From contig CAIUPP010000068.1 in assembly GCA_903901045.1 (NCBI GenBank), positions 1-64,000 on the forward strand: a stretch of 64,000 nucleotides of DNA, in the 5' to 3' direction. The position numbers and the translations under genes were made by a program. A model generated the notes under the pieces. It was not told where the DNA came from. It ran no database searches and was given only the letters and a program-made list of their open reading frames with translations. Origin of the DNA: an uncultured Planctomycetota bacterium (GTDB taxonomy: Bacteria; Planctomycetota; Brocadiia; CAIUPP01). Shown piece by piece: positions 7,548 through 16,554 of the stretch (its first letter is position 1; each line of letters begins with the position of its first letter).

Positions 7548-9347
7548 TCATTTTGAGGGGACGGAGCTCTTGTCGAGCGTGATCCAACTGGCCTGTGTAA
7601 TCATCTGCGTCTGCGAAGCGGCAGCCAGGGCGGTCTGCGTGGCGAATTTCGCCGTGCGGCTGGCAGGGCAGAGGGCCTGCGTCACATCTCCGACGATGAA
7701 GACGTTGAAGTCCTGGGACAGGTTCAAATAGCCGCAGTTCGTGGAGCGCATGCAGGCGTCGGTGGCATAACCGATCAGGAGCACGTTCCGGACCCCCTTG
7801 CTCTTGAGGAAATCGCGAACTTTCACGTAACCCTCGCCGTCGTAGAACACCAGATCTTTCGGGTCGCGTTCGATCTCTTTCGAGATCGGCATGGGGATAT
7901 CCCAGTACCCAGCGCCGTTGTAGCCATCCCCCGCGTCCAGGAACGGCGCAGCGGCAAAATAGTCTCTCACGGGCACGTCCGTCCCCAGGGTCAGCGCGGC
8001 GGGAACGGCCTGCCCCTTGAAGGAGAGTTTGTCGATCATTTCCTTCAGCAATCTCTCGCCGCGCGCCGTGTCCAGTTTCTCCGGCGGGGTGGCGATGGAG
8101 GCGTAGAGCAGCTTCCGGATATCATCCTCCTTGTTCGGCAGGGAATAGGCTACGAGCGCCACCGCGCCTCGCCACTGCCGAAGGAATGGATTCACCACCT
8201 CGCGCATATGCTGCTGGATCAGATGGTTCTTTTCAGGGGTGCAGCCGAATGCCGCGCCGGCCGGTTCGGGGCTCTTCATTCCATGGCCGTCATCGATGCC
8301 CCACGGATGCACCATGACGATGGCCGTGGCCTTGGCGTCCAGACGGTTCACCATCTCCACCATGCCTCGGGCGTTGTACCAGTACCGCCAGGAGCGAACC
8401 AGGAGAGTTCCGTCCTTGTCGTTGACCAGGGGCGCCGCCAGGAATTGGTTCTCATACTGCAACGGCTCAACGTACTTCGGATAATCGGCCAGAATGGGCA
8501 ACGGCTTGGAAATAGGTTCCAGTGTGTTGTTGTAAGTCATCTTCTTTTCACTCCCGAGTGGCATGGCCGCCGCGATTCCGTACTTGGCCATCAGGTAGGT
8601 CTCCACGGCATGACGCTCAGCGTCCGAAAGGGCCCTGGCATAGATCAGGACCTCGGCAATATCCCCCTTGCACGGAAGCATGCTTCGGCCGATGTAGACG
8701 GTGTTGCGCGGACTGGGCGCCGTGGCGGCCGCCACCGTCGAACTATTCATGGCGGCGCCATTCATATACAGCGTCAGGTTGGTATTCAGGGACTTGACGA
8801 CTTCGATCAGCGTCGGGCCGAAGCCGGCGGTGGGGGCGGTCCTCTCCGGCGCGCCGAAGTTGCTGTTATTGCTGAAGATCCACAGGGCATGACCCCACGT
8901 GCTGCGATCGATCCAGAACCCGTCTTTGTGGCCGGCGGCCGTCCCGTCGTCGATGGCGAGATAGCCGCGTTCGGCGCCTTCCTCCATCGCCGCGCCGGTC
9001 GCCGCGATGAAGACGCTGAACGAGTTCTTTCCCAGGTCGGGAATCTCCGCGCTGGAAAGGACCTGGTTCCCCTCGAACCGCACCGCGGGCTTGCCGTTGA
9101 TGGCCTGCGGGACGAACTTGGGGCACGCCTCAGGCTTTTCCTGAGCCACGGAGTGGTTGGCGCCGCTCTCATCCTTCCAGCTCTTCACGGCGGAACCCTC
9201 GGCTGCGCCCGCAAGACTGTCCGCCTTCAACCACAACACCAGCCCTTCCTTGCTCGGCGGTTCATCGGCTCCCCAGACATTCCCGGCCGATGCGGCGAAC
9301 AGCGCGGAGCAGAACATGATCACGCCCAAAGCCCTGACATCACCCAT
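7548..9347 (-). CDS. Secreted LamG-like domain / isochorismatase-like hydrolase fusion
   Basis: A 599-residue two-part protein. A signal peptide (hydrophobic stretch ending NVWGA) leads into a LamG/concanavalin-type module starting at EGLVLWLKAD and running to about residue 250 (VYIGRS, EVLIYARALSDAER). It then contains a full copy of the isochorismatase-like enzyme found at 4726-5751, with GYATDACMRSTNCGY as the nucleophile loop. The junction sequence MTYNNTLEPI looks like a former start codon, implying fusion of a duplicated gene behind an exported binding domain. I chose 9347 because GGAAG lies seven bases upstream; this start overlaps the gntR stop by eight bases, implying translational coupling. 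The substrate is unknown. Confidence 0.8.
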   Translation of the reverse strand: MGDVRALGVIMFCSALFAASAGNVWGADEPPSKEGLVLWLKADSLAGAAEGSAVKSWKDESGANHSVAQEKPEACPKFVPQAINGKPAVRFEGNQVLSSAEIPDLGKNSFSVFIAATGAAMEEGAERGYLAIDDGTAAGHKDGFWIDRSTWGHALWIFSNNSNFGAPERTAPTAGFGPTLIEVVKSLNTNLTLYMNGAAMNSSTVAAATAPSPRNTVYIGRSMLPCKGDIAEVLIYARALSDAERHAVETYLMAKYGIAAAMPLGSEKKMTYNNTLEPISKPLPILADYPKYVEPLQYENQFLAAPLVNDKDGTLLVRSWRYWYNARGMVEMVNRLDAKATAIVMVHPWGIDDGHGMKSPEPAGAAFGCTPEKNHLIQQHMREVVNPFLRQWRGAVALVAYSLPNKEDDIRKLLYASIATPPEKLDTARGERLLKEMIDKLSFKGQAVPAALTLGTDVPVRDYFAAAPFLDAGDGYNGAGYWDIPMPISKEIERDPKDLVFYDGEGYVKVRDFLKSKGVRNVLLIGYATDACMRSTNCGYLNLSQDFNVFIVGDVTQALCPASRTAKFATQTALAAASQTQMITQASWITLDKSSVPSK

Positions 9348-10791
9348 GGTGGTCTTCCTTTTGAAGGAGCGATCTTTCCTGGAGGCGCGCCTCCAGAATT
9401 CCATCGACCTGCGCGCAGAGCTCGTTCGCTTTCAAGAGACCCATCAGGAACTTCCCGAATAGCGCCGTCGTCACCTTTTCGATCTCCGCGTCGCTGCCCC
9501 GCTGGAACGAATAGGCATGGTCCAGGGAGCGCGTGAAGCTGGCGTAGCCGCGCGGGTGCACGAATTCGCTCGCGAACTGCATGTTCTCGGCCACCTGCCG
9601 AAGGGGGGGGATTCCAGCGCCGGAGCAGCGCAGGATAGTCTGCACCTCGCTGCTCGAGACGAACCGGATGAACTGCCGTCCGAGGGCCGCGTTGCGGCTC
9701 ATCTGCGGGACCACGAATCCGGACGCCAGCAGGAGGGTCCCGGGCTTCGGGCCGAAGGGCACGGGGGCCACGTCGGTCTCAAACTCGCGGCTCATCAATT
9801 GCTTCAGCCCGGTCAGGCTGCACAGGACCATCGAGGCGATCCCCTGGCTGAACATCTCCTCGGCGGAGATTTCAATGCCGCGAATCACGCTCGGTCGCTG
9901 CGAGAGATCGTAGGCGAACTGGCAGGCCTCGGCGACCCCTTGGACCGTCATGGCCGGAGTCTTGCGCCAGTCCGTGGCCGCTGCGCCGCCCGCCTGGGCA
10001 ATGAGCGCGCCCCAACGCCTGACCGATGGCGCGAAGGCGAACCCGTAGCGCCGCTCGGAGCCGGGGCCGTTCACCGCCAGGCGGTCAATCGCCTCGATCC
10101 ATGTCTGCGACGTCCACGTCTCATCCGGAAAGGAAAGGCCCGCCTCCTCGAAATGAGTCCGGTTGTAAGCCAGCATGATCGGGGAGGAAGTGAGTGGGTA
10201 CGCAACCTGCCGCCCGTCGATGCTCGTGGCATCCCGCACCGCCGGGTAGATACTCTCCAGCGCATCGGCGTCGAGCATCTCCTGCATGGGGACCACGGGG
10301 ACGGCTTCGCAGAGCGCGTCCAGGTGCTGTCCCGGCACGTGGACGACGTCGGGCGGATTCCCTTCACTGCACAGGCGCACCACCTCATCGTGCTGTTCCT
10401 GGCTGTGAATACGAAGCATCTCCACCTTGACTCCGGGAAACGCTCCATTGAACGCGGCGGTGAGACGGGCGATGTTGTCCGCCTGGAGGGTCGGCCAGTA
10501 TGTCAGGACACGGAGCGTGCCGGTGAGGCCGCGCCGCGCACGGGGTGAAACGCGCGAGGGCTCGTTGACGAACCTCCGGCGTCCCGGCTCGCGGTCAATC
10601 ACGCCCCGCTCCGCCAGACTGGCCAGAACCTTGCGGACCGTCCCGCGTGAGATGCTGTATTGTCTGGCAAGGACCATCTCCTGGGGAACGCGCTGCGTGG
10701 GCTGCAAGGTGCCGTCTTCCAACTGACGGCACAATTCCGCATAGAGAAGATCGAATTGTGGGCTGGACCGTTTTCTGGTCGCAACTTTCAT
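9340..10791 (-). CDS. GntR-type regulator fused to a type 1 extracellular solute-binding domain
   Basis: A 483-residue one-component regulator. Residues 8-75 form a GntR winged helix-turn-helix (VPQEMVLARQYSISRGTVRKVLASLAERGVIDREPG). From about residue 90 the protein switches to an ABC solute-binding fold of the SBP_bac_1 type (TLRVLTYWPTLQADNIARLTAAFNGAFPGVKVEML, then PPDVVHV and PLTSSPIMLAYN). There is no signal peptide or lipobox, so the binding domain should act as a cytoplasmic sugar sensor. Such a sensor is unusual, as GntR proteins normally carry FadR, HutC or aminotransferase-type effector domains. It is the first gene of the leftward operon, with a strong promoter and an operator-like site that it probably binds itself. 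Confidence 0.85.
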   Translation of the reverse strand: MKVATRKRSSPQFDLLYAELCRQLEDGTLQPTQRVPQEMVLARQYSISRGTVRKVLASLAERGVIDREPGRRRFVNEPSRVSPRARRGLTGTLRVLTYWPTLQADNIARLTAAFNGAFPGVKVEMLRIHSQEQHDEVVRLCSEGNPPDVVHVPGQHLDALCEAVPVVPMQEMLDADALESIYPAVRDATSIDGRQVAYPLTSSPIMLAYNRTHFEEAGLSFPDETWTSQTWIEAIDRLAVNGPGSERRYGFAFAPSVRRWGALIAQAGGAAATDWRKTPAMTVQGVAEACQFAYDLSQRPSVIRGIEISAEEMFSQGIASMVLCSLTGLKQLMSREFETDVAPVPFGPKPGTLLLASGFVVPQMSRNAALGRQFIRFVSSSEVQTILRCSGAGIPPLRQVAENMQFASEFVHPRGYASFTRSLDHAYSFQRGSDAEIEKVTTALFGKFLMGLLKANELCAQVDGILEARLQERSLLQKEDHHG

Positions 10792-10829
10792 GGCTACCTC
10801 TGGGGCTTAGCAAATGGTTCGGAAACCAA

Positions 10830-10847
10830 TACACGATGCACATTGTA
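10830..10847. promoter_or_regulatory. Operator-like site O1 at the gntR start region
   Basis: An 18-base site fitting TACACRATRYACAKTGTA, placed six bases downstream of the gntR -10 box on the minus strand. A second copy fitting the same consensus lies exactly 200 bases away at 11030-11047. Each contains a RYACA-N-TGTA half-palindrome. Autoregulation by the GntR protein is inferred. Confidence 0.65.
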
Positions 10848-10853
10848 CTGCCA

Positions 10854-10882
10854 AGATTATCATGTTTCAGATCGCTTGTCAA
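10854..10882 (-). promoter_or_regulatory. Sigma-70-type promoter of the gntR operon
   Basis: On the minus strand, TTGACA (10882-10877), a 17-base spacer and TAATCT (10859-10854) sit upstream of gntR. The operator-like site O1 begins six bases downstream of the -10 box, over the expected transcription start. Confidence 0.75.
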
Positions 10883-10934
10883 CAGTGATGCAATCCTCCG
10901 ATAACCGAGTTCGCATTTCAGACCAAATGGACCA

Positions 10935-10959
10935 TAACATACTATTGATAAATATGTTA
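10935..10959. promoter_or_regulatory. Inverted repeat TAACATA-N11-TATGTTA midway between divergent promoters
   Basis: A perfect 7-base inverted repeat with an 11-base AT-rich centre lies between the two divergent promoters, upstream of both -35 boxes. This is the position of an activator or looping site. No protein is assigned to it. Confidence 0.5.
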
Positions 10960-11001
10960 GGGGACGCCAGCAAGTCGACCAGGAACCGATTATGATTTCG
11001 C

Positions 11002-11030
11002 TTGACATGAGAGAGAGGTGTGGCTATACT
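11002..11030 (+). promoter_or_regulatory. Sigma-70-type promoter of the prepilin-aminotransferase operon
   Basis: TTGACA at 11002-11007, a 17-base spacer and TATACT at 11025-11030 form a near-consensus promoter about 85 bases before the prepilin-like start codon. The last base of the -10 box is also the first base of operator-like site O2. Confidence 0.8.
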
Positions 11031-11047
11031 ACACAATATACAGTGTA
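11030..11047. promoter_or_regulatory. Operator-like site O2 overlapping the -10 box and start site
   Basis: Second copy of the TACACRATRYACAKTGTA site, overlapping the -10 box of the rightward promoter. A repressor bound here would block RNA polymerase. With O1 it gives the two divergent promoters the same architecture. Confidence 0.65.
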
Positions 11048-11116
11048 ACTCCAAGGGTGTCTTCTGTAGTTTGGTGGTTGGTTCTGGTTGTTTTCTCTTA
11101 GGTGGAGGGGAGTGCC

Positions 11117-12436
11117 ATGGCTACGAGGCGTTGGTTGTCGGCCTTTACGTTGATCGAGCTGTTAGTCGTCATCGCCATCATTGCGATATTGGCGGCGATG
11201 CTCTTGCCGGCCCTTGCGGCGGCCAGGGAAAAGGCGCGTCGCACGGCCTGCCTCAGCCAACTCAACCAGATGTCGAAAGCTATGGAGAGCTACTGCAGCG
11301 ACTACAACGGATACTTCCCATCTTGGCCGGGGTACGGACTGGGTCCGCTTCAGAGCAATCAGACAGCGGATACCACCAAGACCTGTTGGGTGACCGGCGA
11401 ATTGGGCATTGTCTCCAATGGGGACGGCACCCAGCCGGTGCGCACGGGCTATGCCAGTACGCAAAATGCCGGAGCTGCGACCTATTTCCATTGCATGCCG
11501 ACCGTTTACCAGCGAACGATCTATGTTGGATCGACGGACGTCACGCTCGCAGGTAACGGCGCTACGGCAGTCCGCCCGGCGGGGCAGCGCAACATGGCGG
11601 CGGTGGGCCTGGGCTATCTGCTGGACGCAGGCTATCTTGGCGACGCGCGCGTCTTCTTCTGCCCCACGGCTGGAGAGACGATGCCGTCGGACAGCGGTCC
11701 GGCATTGAACAACGCCTCCCTTCCCGCGGCGCATACGCTTTCGAACCTCAAGACCGCCGGCGGCTTCGACGCGCACACGATGACTCACGGGGACTGGTCA
11801 AAGCTGGGGGTGTGGAGCCTGGGCGGAGGCGTTTTCAGCGTCAATTACCTCGCCATTCAGGGGAACTACAACTATCGTGATATGCCTCCCTGCATCGGGT
11901 TTGGAATCTACGCAGGGGATGGGATAACCGTATCCGGCACATTATCGTCGGTGAACCTCGGCTATTGCAGACCCAGGCAGGCCGTTTCTCCCGCCACGCC
12001 GATCTTCAAGAGTCAAAAGCAGCTTGCAGGCCGCGCTCTCATAACTGACTCGTTCTCGCAGGCGGCGGCGACGGACCCTGCGACCGCGTTCTATCCGGGA
12101 AAAGCCTTCTTCGCTCACAAGGACGGGTATAACGTCCTTTACGGCGATTGGAGCGCGAAGTGGTACGGCGACCCGCAGCAACGCATCATGTGGTGGCCAA
12201 CGCTGTCGCCCGGAGTGGCCTCGTCCGCGGCCTACATTGCCACGGACCGGCACTACGCCTCGCTTCAGATTTCCGGGATCTACTCCTGGTGGAGCAGCAA
12301 CCCGTCCTACGCCTATTACAGCACCGGCCCGATGTCCTACTTGAGCAACACGACGTATGTGCCGCACGACAGCGTCGAAGTATGGCATCAGTTCGATCTG
12401 GCTGCGGGGCTTGACGTGGGCGTTACAACCAACTGA
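11117..12436 (+). CDS. Prepilin-like protein with type II secretion N-terminus and H-X9-DG-type C-terminus
   Basis: A 439-residue protein with a type IV prepilin leader. A short basic stretch is followed by [17 protein letters not shown], where prepilin peptidase would cut before Phe, then a hydrophobic helix and charged [11 protein letters not shown]. The C-terminal part has [12 protein letters not shown], matching the H-X9-DG motif of the DUF1559-like pseudopilin-related family except that the final Gly is Trp. These proteins are abundant in PVC-type genomes; their role at the surface is not established. The ATG at 11117 follows GGAGGGGAG. It is the first gene of the rightward operon. No secretion ATPase or pilus assembly gene is present. 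Confidence 0.85.
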   Translation: MATRRWLSAFTLIELLVVIAIIAILAAMLLPALAAAREKARRTACLSQLNQMSKAMESYCSDYNGYFPSWPGYGLGPLQSNQTADTTKTCWVTGELGIVSNGDGTQPVRTGYASTQNAGAATYFHCMPTVYQRTIYVGSTDVTLAGNGATAVRPAGQRNMAAVGLGYLLDAGYLGDARVFFCPTAGETMPSDSGPALNNASLPAAHTLSNLKTAGGFDAHTMTHGDWSKLGVWSLGGGVFSVNYLAIQGNYNYRDMPPCIGFGIYAGDGITVSGTLSSVNLGYCRPRQAVSPATPIFKSQKQLAGRALITDSFSQAAATDPATAFYPGKAFFAHKDGYNVLYGDWSAKWYGDPQQRIMWWPTLSPGVASSAAYIATDRHYASLQISGIYSWWSSNPSYAYYSTGPMSYLSNTTYVPHDSVEVWHQFDLAAGLDVGVTTN

Positions 12437-12486
12437 GAGGCGTTCTCAGCGAGAAGAGGAAAACAGTTCTTCGGAGGAAAGTCGAG

Positions 12487-13740
12487 ATGAGCGCACCGGT
12501 GAATCAACTCAAGGATGCGAAATTCGGCGCGGCGGCATTCCGCGCGTCCCAAGGAGGCGTGCTGCCCAGCGTGTTCCCGCGCGAGATGGGCCCCAATGCG
12601 CACAAGTACGTCGCGGAGGTCATCGACGGCGGCCTTCAGAGCACGATCGTTGACCGCATGGAGGCCATGATCGCGGAGGCGCACGGGCGCAAGCACTGCG
12701 TCGGGGCGCCGGGGTGTACGCAGGCGCTTTTCACCACCATGATGGCCATGGATTTCGAGCCGGGGGACGAGATCGTCGTCAGTCCGATCTCCGACTATGG
12801 CACGGTGGCCGGAGCGCTCTTCGAGAATTACATCCCCGTCTTCGCCGATACGGAACCCGGCACCGGGCTTATCTCGGCTGAAACGATCCTGCCCTGCATC
12901 ACGGAGCGGACCCGGGCGATTCTCGTGGTGCATAAGTTCGGTCTGACGCCCGACATGGACCCGATTATCGCGCTGGCGAAGAAGCACAAGCTGGTGCTGA
13001 TCGAGGACGTCTGCCAGGCGATTCTGGCAACCTACAAGGGGCGGATCGCCGGGTCCATGGGGGATGTGGCCTGCTTTTCCTTTGACGCTGAAAAGACCTG
13101 CGGCGCCGACATCGGCGGGGCGACGGTCACCGACGACGAAGCGATCTACAGCCGGCTGGTCAACCGCGGTCCCTCGCGCGGCGCGAAAGATGTGCCGGGC
13201 TTCGGGCGCGTGCACATCTTCCGAGGTTTCCCCACCCGCATTCCGCAATGCACGGCAGCCACCGTCATGGCCAACTTCGAGATACTGCCGCGCCAGATCA
13301 GGCAGCGCCAGAAGACCGCGGCGATGCTCACCGCGATGCTTGCGGAGATGCCCGGCATTATTCCATACTCTGTTCCGCAAGGCCGGACGCACAGCTACTG
13401 GATGTACGGCTTCACGCTCGAACTCGAGCAGTTCCGCTGCAACATTGACGAGTTCTGCAAGCAGCTCAGCCAGGAGGGCCTTTCGGGGGTCGGCCCGGCG
13501 CGGTATTATCTGCTGCCGGAGTCGCTCTGGTTCGTGAAAGAGAATGCGCAGAAAGGGCGCTATCCCTTCTGCACGCCGCCCGCCTCGCGGATTCCGGTTT
13601 ATTCGGCGGCGTCCACTCCCAACGCGCAGCGGTTCCTGGACCGGTGGGTCCGGTGGTTCTGGACGGAGAAATATACCGAGAAGCACGTCGAGATGATGGC
13701 CAACATGGTCCGCACCGTAGTGGAAAGAAACCATCGTTGA
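12487..13740 (+). CDS. DegT/DnrJ/EryC1/StrS-family PLP aminotransferase-like protein
   Basis: A 417-residue PLP enzyme of the sugar aminotransferase family. The expected PLP lysine is K203 in FSFDAEKTCGADIGG, and IEDVCQA (Asp174) supplies the pyridine-nitrogen partner. The QSTIVDRMEAMIAEAHGRKHCVGAPGCTQAL region matches the family's N-terminal substrate loop. Members transaminate keto sugars or dehydrate amino sugars (AHBA synthase and StrS types); which applies here is open. It starts 50 bases after the prepilin-like stop with a GGAGGAAAG ribosome-binding site, so probably shares that transcript. Its company (oxidoreductase, deacetylase, secreted glycan proteins) suits metabolism of an unusual amino sugar. 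Confidence 0.88.
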   Translation: MSAPVNQLKDAKFGAAAFRASQGGVLPSVFPREMGPNAHKYVAEVIDGGLQSTIVDRMEAMIAEAHGRKHCVGAPGCTQALFTTMMAMDFEPGDEIVVSPISDYGTVAGALFENYIPVFADTEPGTGLISAETILPCITERTRAILVVHKFGLTPDMDPIIALAKKHKLVLIEDVCQAILATYKGRIAGSMGDVACFSFDAEKTCGADIGGATVTDDEAIYSRLVNRGPSRGAKDVPGFGRVHIFRGFPTRIPQCTAATVMANFEILPRQIRQRQKTAAMLTAMLAEMPGIIPYSVPQGRTHSYWMYGFTLELEQFRCNIDEFCKQLSQEGLSGVGPARYYLLPESLWFVKENAQKGRYPFCTPPASRIPVYSAASTPNAQRFLDRWVRWFWTEKYTEKHVEMMANMVRTVVERNHR

Positions 13741-13764
13741 TCCGCCTCGTGCTGCTCTGATAGC

Positions 13765-16554
13765 GTGGGTGACATGAACATCTTCGGAGGTACGGCGGCG
13801 CTCTCTGTGCGCCATGTCATCATCGCGCTTGTCGTGGCGGGGGCAGTGTCGTCGGCACGGGCCGAATTTCGGCAACCGGCCGACGACCCTGGCCCCTGGA
13901 GCGTTGCCGTCGTTTCTCTGAATGAGTGGGTCCGGGCACAGGAGCTGGCCGAGCCGCGCGAAGTGGCGTGCCATCTCTACGGCATCGGCAAATACCGCGT
14001 CTCCTTTCGGACCCCCGATGCGACCCGAGACCACGAGGTCGATATCCCTGCCGCCGGCTGGCAGAGCTTCAAGCAGCAACTCGGCCCCGGCCAAGTCGAA
14101 GTGAAGATTGAGTGCGTCGCCGACCCCAAGTACCCCAAACCCGTGTTCAACGCATTCGGCGCGGTCGCGAATCCGGATTACGTCCCGGAGCTGGCCGACT
14201 ATCAGCAACCGTTGTACCTGCGCGCCACCAACTCCGGCCCGGCCGATGCGAGTATCTCGGTCGCGGGCGCATCCCGGGACACGACGCGCAGCTACTTCAC
14301 GCTGGGCGGGCTCTCGGCGGAAGGGTTCGAGCCCAAAGGCAGCTTCAAGGCGGGAGCTACGAGCCGCGTTATCAATCTTTCCAGAACGGTCTTCAAGCGC
14401 ACGGTGCTGACTTTCAAGCCGGAACAAGGCCCGAAACAAATTGACGTCCAGCTCGCGTTCTTTGCGGACCGCGCCGCAACGCATCTTCTCAAGACGGTGC
14501 AGTTGAAGGGCGCCCCGGCGGCCAATGAGAGCGTTATCTTCATCCCACAGCCCGACGGGTCGTACCGGATTCAGAGCACCGCCGAACTCTTCGCGCAGGA
14601 TCTGAGCGTGCTGGAGGAGGAAATGCGCAAGGATCCCCGCTTGCGCCGCCCGGTGCCGGTCAAGTCGCGCGTCCTGGTGGTGGCCGGGGATGCCGGGGAA
14701 GAGATGGAGACTTATCGTTCCGAGCTCCGGCTGCTTCGCCTGGTGGGGATCAACGGCATCAACGGCATGGGTCGGCTGGACAAGGAGTGGGAGAGCCTGG
14801 GCTTCGCCTACTGCCGGCAGTCGAACTTCCTGAGAACGAACCCGCAGTGGACTTTTGACGAGGCGGGGGCTCTGTCCGTGGCGCGCGGGCGCGCCTTTCG
14901 CAAGGGGATGGAAACCATTCTCATGCTGACGGACGAGCCGACGTTCTATCCCATAGCCCAAACGCCGCAACAGGACTCCCGGTTCGCCGCCTGGCTCCAG
15001 GAGCGCGCGGAAGTGACGGCCGCGACCCAGAAACAGCTCCAGATGTTGCGGCGGCAATTCGAGATGGGCGAAGAGGCCGCGTGGTGGAACGATTGGGGGC
15101 GCGCCTTCTCCGCCGTCCATCCCAAGGTCGAGCCGGCCATCAATTGGTCTGTGGACAACTACTACTATGGCTTCACGATCGATCTCTGGGAATTCTACCG
15201 CCAGCCCGGTTGCGAAGTCGTATGGGGGGAGGATTGGTACGGGTATATGCCGAGGGGGTCCGGCGTGATCGCCTGGTATGCCGACCTCATGCGGTCGCAG
15301 GCGAAGTATCGCAACCTCCCGACCGGGTCTTACCTCATCCTCGGCTACGGCTACAGCCCCGCGCTGGACTCGCAGCGCTACTACGAGCGCATGATGCGCG
15401 GCGGATACACCTTCGATACGTACCCGTACTGGCCGCGTGGAAGTGACGCCACATGGCTCGAGCATCCGGACGTTCTGGTCAACATGGCGCGCTTGCACCG
15501 GGATTTGGCGGAGGTGGAGGATATCCTCGTCGGCGGCCGGGTTTTGCCCGCGAAGGCCGCCATCGTCTATCCCAACTCCTGCATGTTGTGGGATGTGGCG
15601 GCGTACCAGGACGCGCTGGCGCTCTACCTGGCCCATCTGCACGCCGGCATTCCGCTGGACGTCCTGACCGAGCAGGACGTGGTGGACGGCCGCGCGCAGG
15701 ACTACGCCTTGCTATACTGCCTTGGCGCAAACATCCGCAGGGATGCCCTGGAGGCGCTGGATGCGTTTGTCCTGCGCGGCGGCACACTGGCCGGCATCTG
15801 CCCGGAGGCGCGAGATCAGTTCGATGATCCCATCCGCGGCGGCGAATCCGCGTTCGGAGCCCGGAAGATGGCCTCCGTTGCGCGCAAGGCCCCCGGCGGT
15901 TTTGCCTATGAATTCAAGAGCGCGCAGTCCATCGATACGGTGAAGTGGCAGGAAAAGGAAGTCAAGGTCTACTGCCGGAAATTGGAGATTGAGCCGCTGG
16001 AAGGCGCGGAGGTCCTGGCGACCTTCTCCGGAGGGAGTCCGGCGGTCATCCAGTCCCGAAGAGGAAAGGGGCGGGTCATTCTTTACGCCTTTTCGCCGGG
16101 CCTCAGCTACATGAAGATGGGCTATGGCGATAACAAGAGCATTCCCACCGGCCTTCGCGCCAACAGAACCGAGCGCGATTTGTGCATTCTTCCCACCCGC
16201 TCGATTGAAAATGCCATCGCCCTCAGCGAGCCGATGATCAGCGGACGCATCGTCTGCGGAGCGACCGCCTCGCTCGTGGGGCTGGTCGACTACGCCATGG
16301 GCAAGGCCGGCAGGGAAACGGATCTGCTGGACCCGTGGAGCGTGGACCTGGAGAAGATGGAGCCGTTTCGCGTGACGGTGCAGATCAATTGCAATCAGAA
16401 GCCGGATGACGTGCGCGCGGTCCGCGCGGGCAAGGTCGAATGGGATTATGCGGCAGGGAAGCTGCGCGTGCAGCTCCCGCTGCGCGGCGTCGATATGCTG
16501 GTTCTGACCGGACGGAACCTCTTTTCCTTACCACCGACAGGGAAAAATCAATGA
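13765..16554 (+). CDS. Secreted glycoside-hydrolase-like protein with a beta-galactosidase trimerisation-type domain
   Basis: A 929-residue exported protein. A signal peptide (hydrophobic, ending SSARA) is followed by about 270 residues of beta-rich sequence. A probable TIM barrel covers about 300-600 (LTDEPTFYP, NWSVDNYYYGFTIDLWEF, VVWGEDWYGYMPRGSG). A segment around 600-700 (AAIVYPNSCMLWDVAAYQDALALY, then DYALLYCLGANIRRDALEALDAFVLRGGTLAG) resembles the GATase-like trimerisation domain of GH42 enzymes. I cannot assign a glycoside hydrolase family. Acidic residues in the LTDEP and WGEDWYG strands are candidate catalysts. The GTG start at 13765 is preferred; ATG at 13774 is an alternative. The stop overlaps the next start (ATGA). 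Confidence 0.65.
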   Translation: MGDMNIFGGTAALSVRHVIIALVVAGAVSSARAEFRQPADDPGPWSVAVVSLNEWVRAQELAEPREVACHLYGIGKYRVSFRTPDATRDHEVDIPAAGWQSFKQQLGPGQVEVKIECVADPKYPKPVFNAFGAVANPDYVPELADYQQPLYLRATNSGPADASISVAGASRDTTRSYFTLGGLSAEGFEPKGSFKAGATSRVINLSRTVFKRTVLTFKPEQGPKQIDVQLAFFADRAATHLLKTVQLKGAPAANESVIFIPQPDGSYRIQSTAELFAQDLSVLEEEMRKDPRLRRPVPVKSRVLVVAGDAGEEMETYRSELRLLRLVGINGINGMGRLDKEWESLGFAYCRQSNFLRTNPQWTFDEAGALSVARGRAFRKGMETILMLTDEPTFYPIAQTPQQDSRFAAWLQERAEVTAATQKQLQMLRRQFEMGEEAAWWNDWGRAFSAVHPKVEPAINWSVDNYYYGFTIDLWEFYRQPGCEVVWGEDWYGYMPRGSGVIAWYADLMRSQAKYRNLPTGSYLILGYGYSPALDSQRYYERMMRGGYTFDTYPYWPRGSDATWLEHPDVLVNMARLHRDLAEVEDILVGGRVLPAKAAIVYPNSCMLWDVAAYQDALALYLAHLHAGIPLDVLTEQDVVDGRAQDYALLYCLGANIRRDALEALDAFVLRGGTLAGICPEARDQFDDPIRGGESAFGARKMASVARKAPGGFAYEFKSAQSIDTVKWQEKEVKVYCRKLEIEPLEGAEVLATFSGGSPAVIQSRRGKGRVILYAFSPGLSYMKMGYGDNKSIPTGLRANRTERDLCILPTRSIENAIALSEPMISGRIVCGATASLVGLVDYAMGKAGRETDLLDPWSVDLEKMEPFRVTVQINCNQKPDDVRAVRAGKVEWDYAAGKLRVQLPLRGVDMLVLTGRNLFSLPPTGKNQ

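Noticed and set aside
12388-15642. A 1084-codon open frame on the minus strand
   Set aside because: It lies antisense to the aminotransferase and the secreted 929-residue protein, both with clear family or signal-peptide features. The translation is Arg/Gly/His-rich without motifs, as GC-rich shadow frames are.
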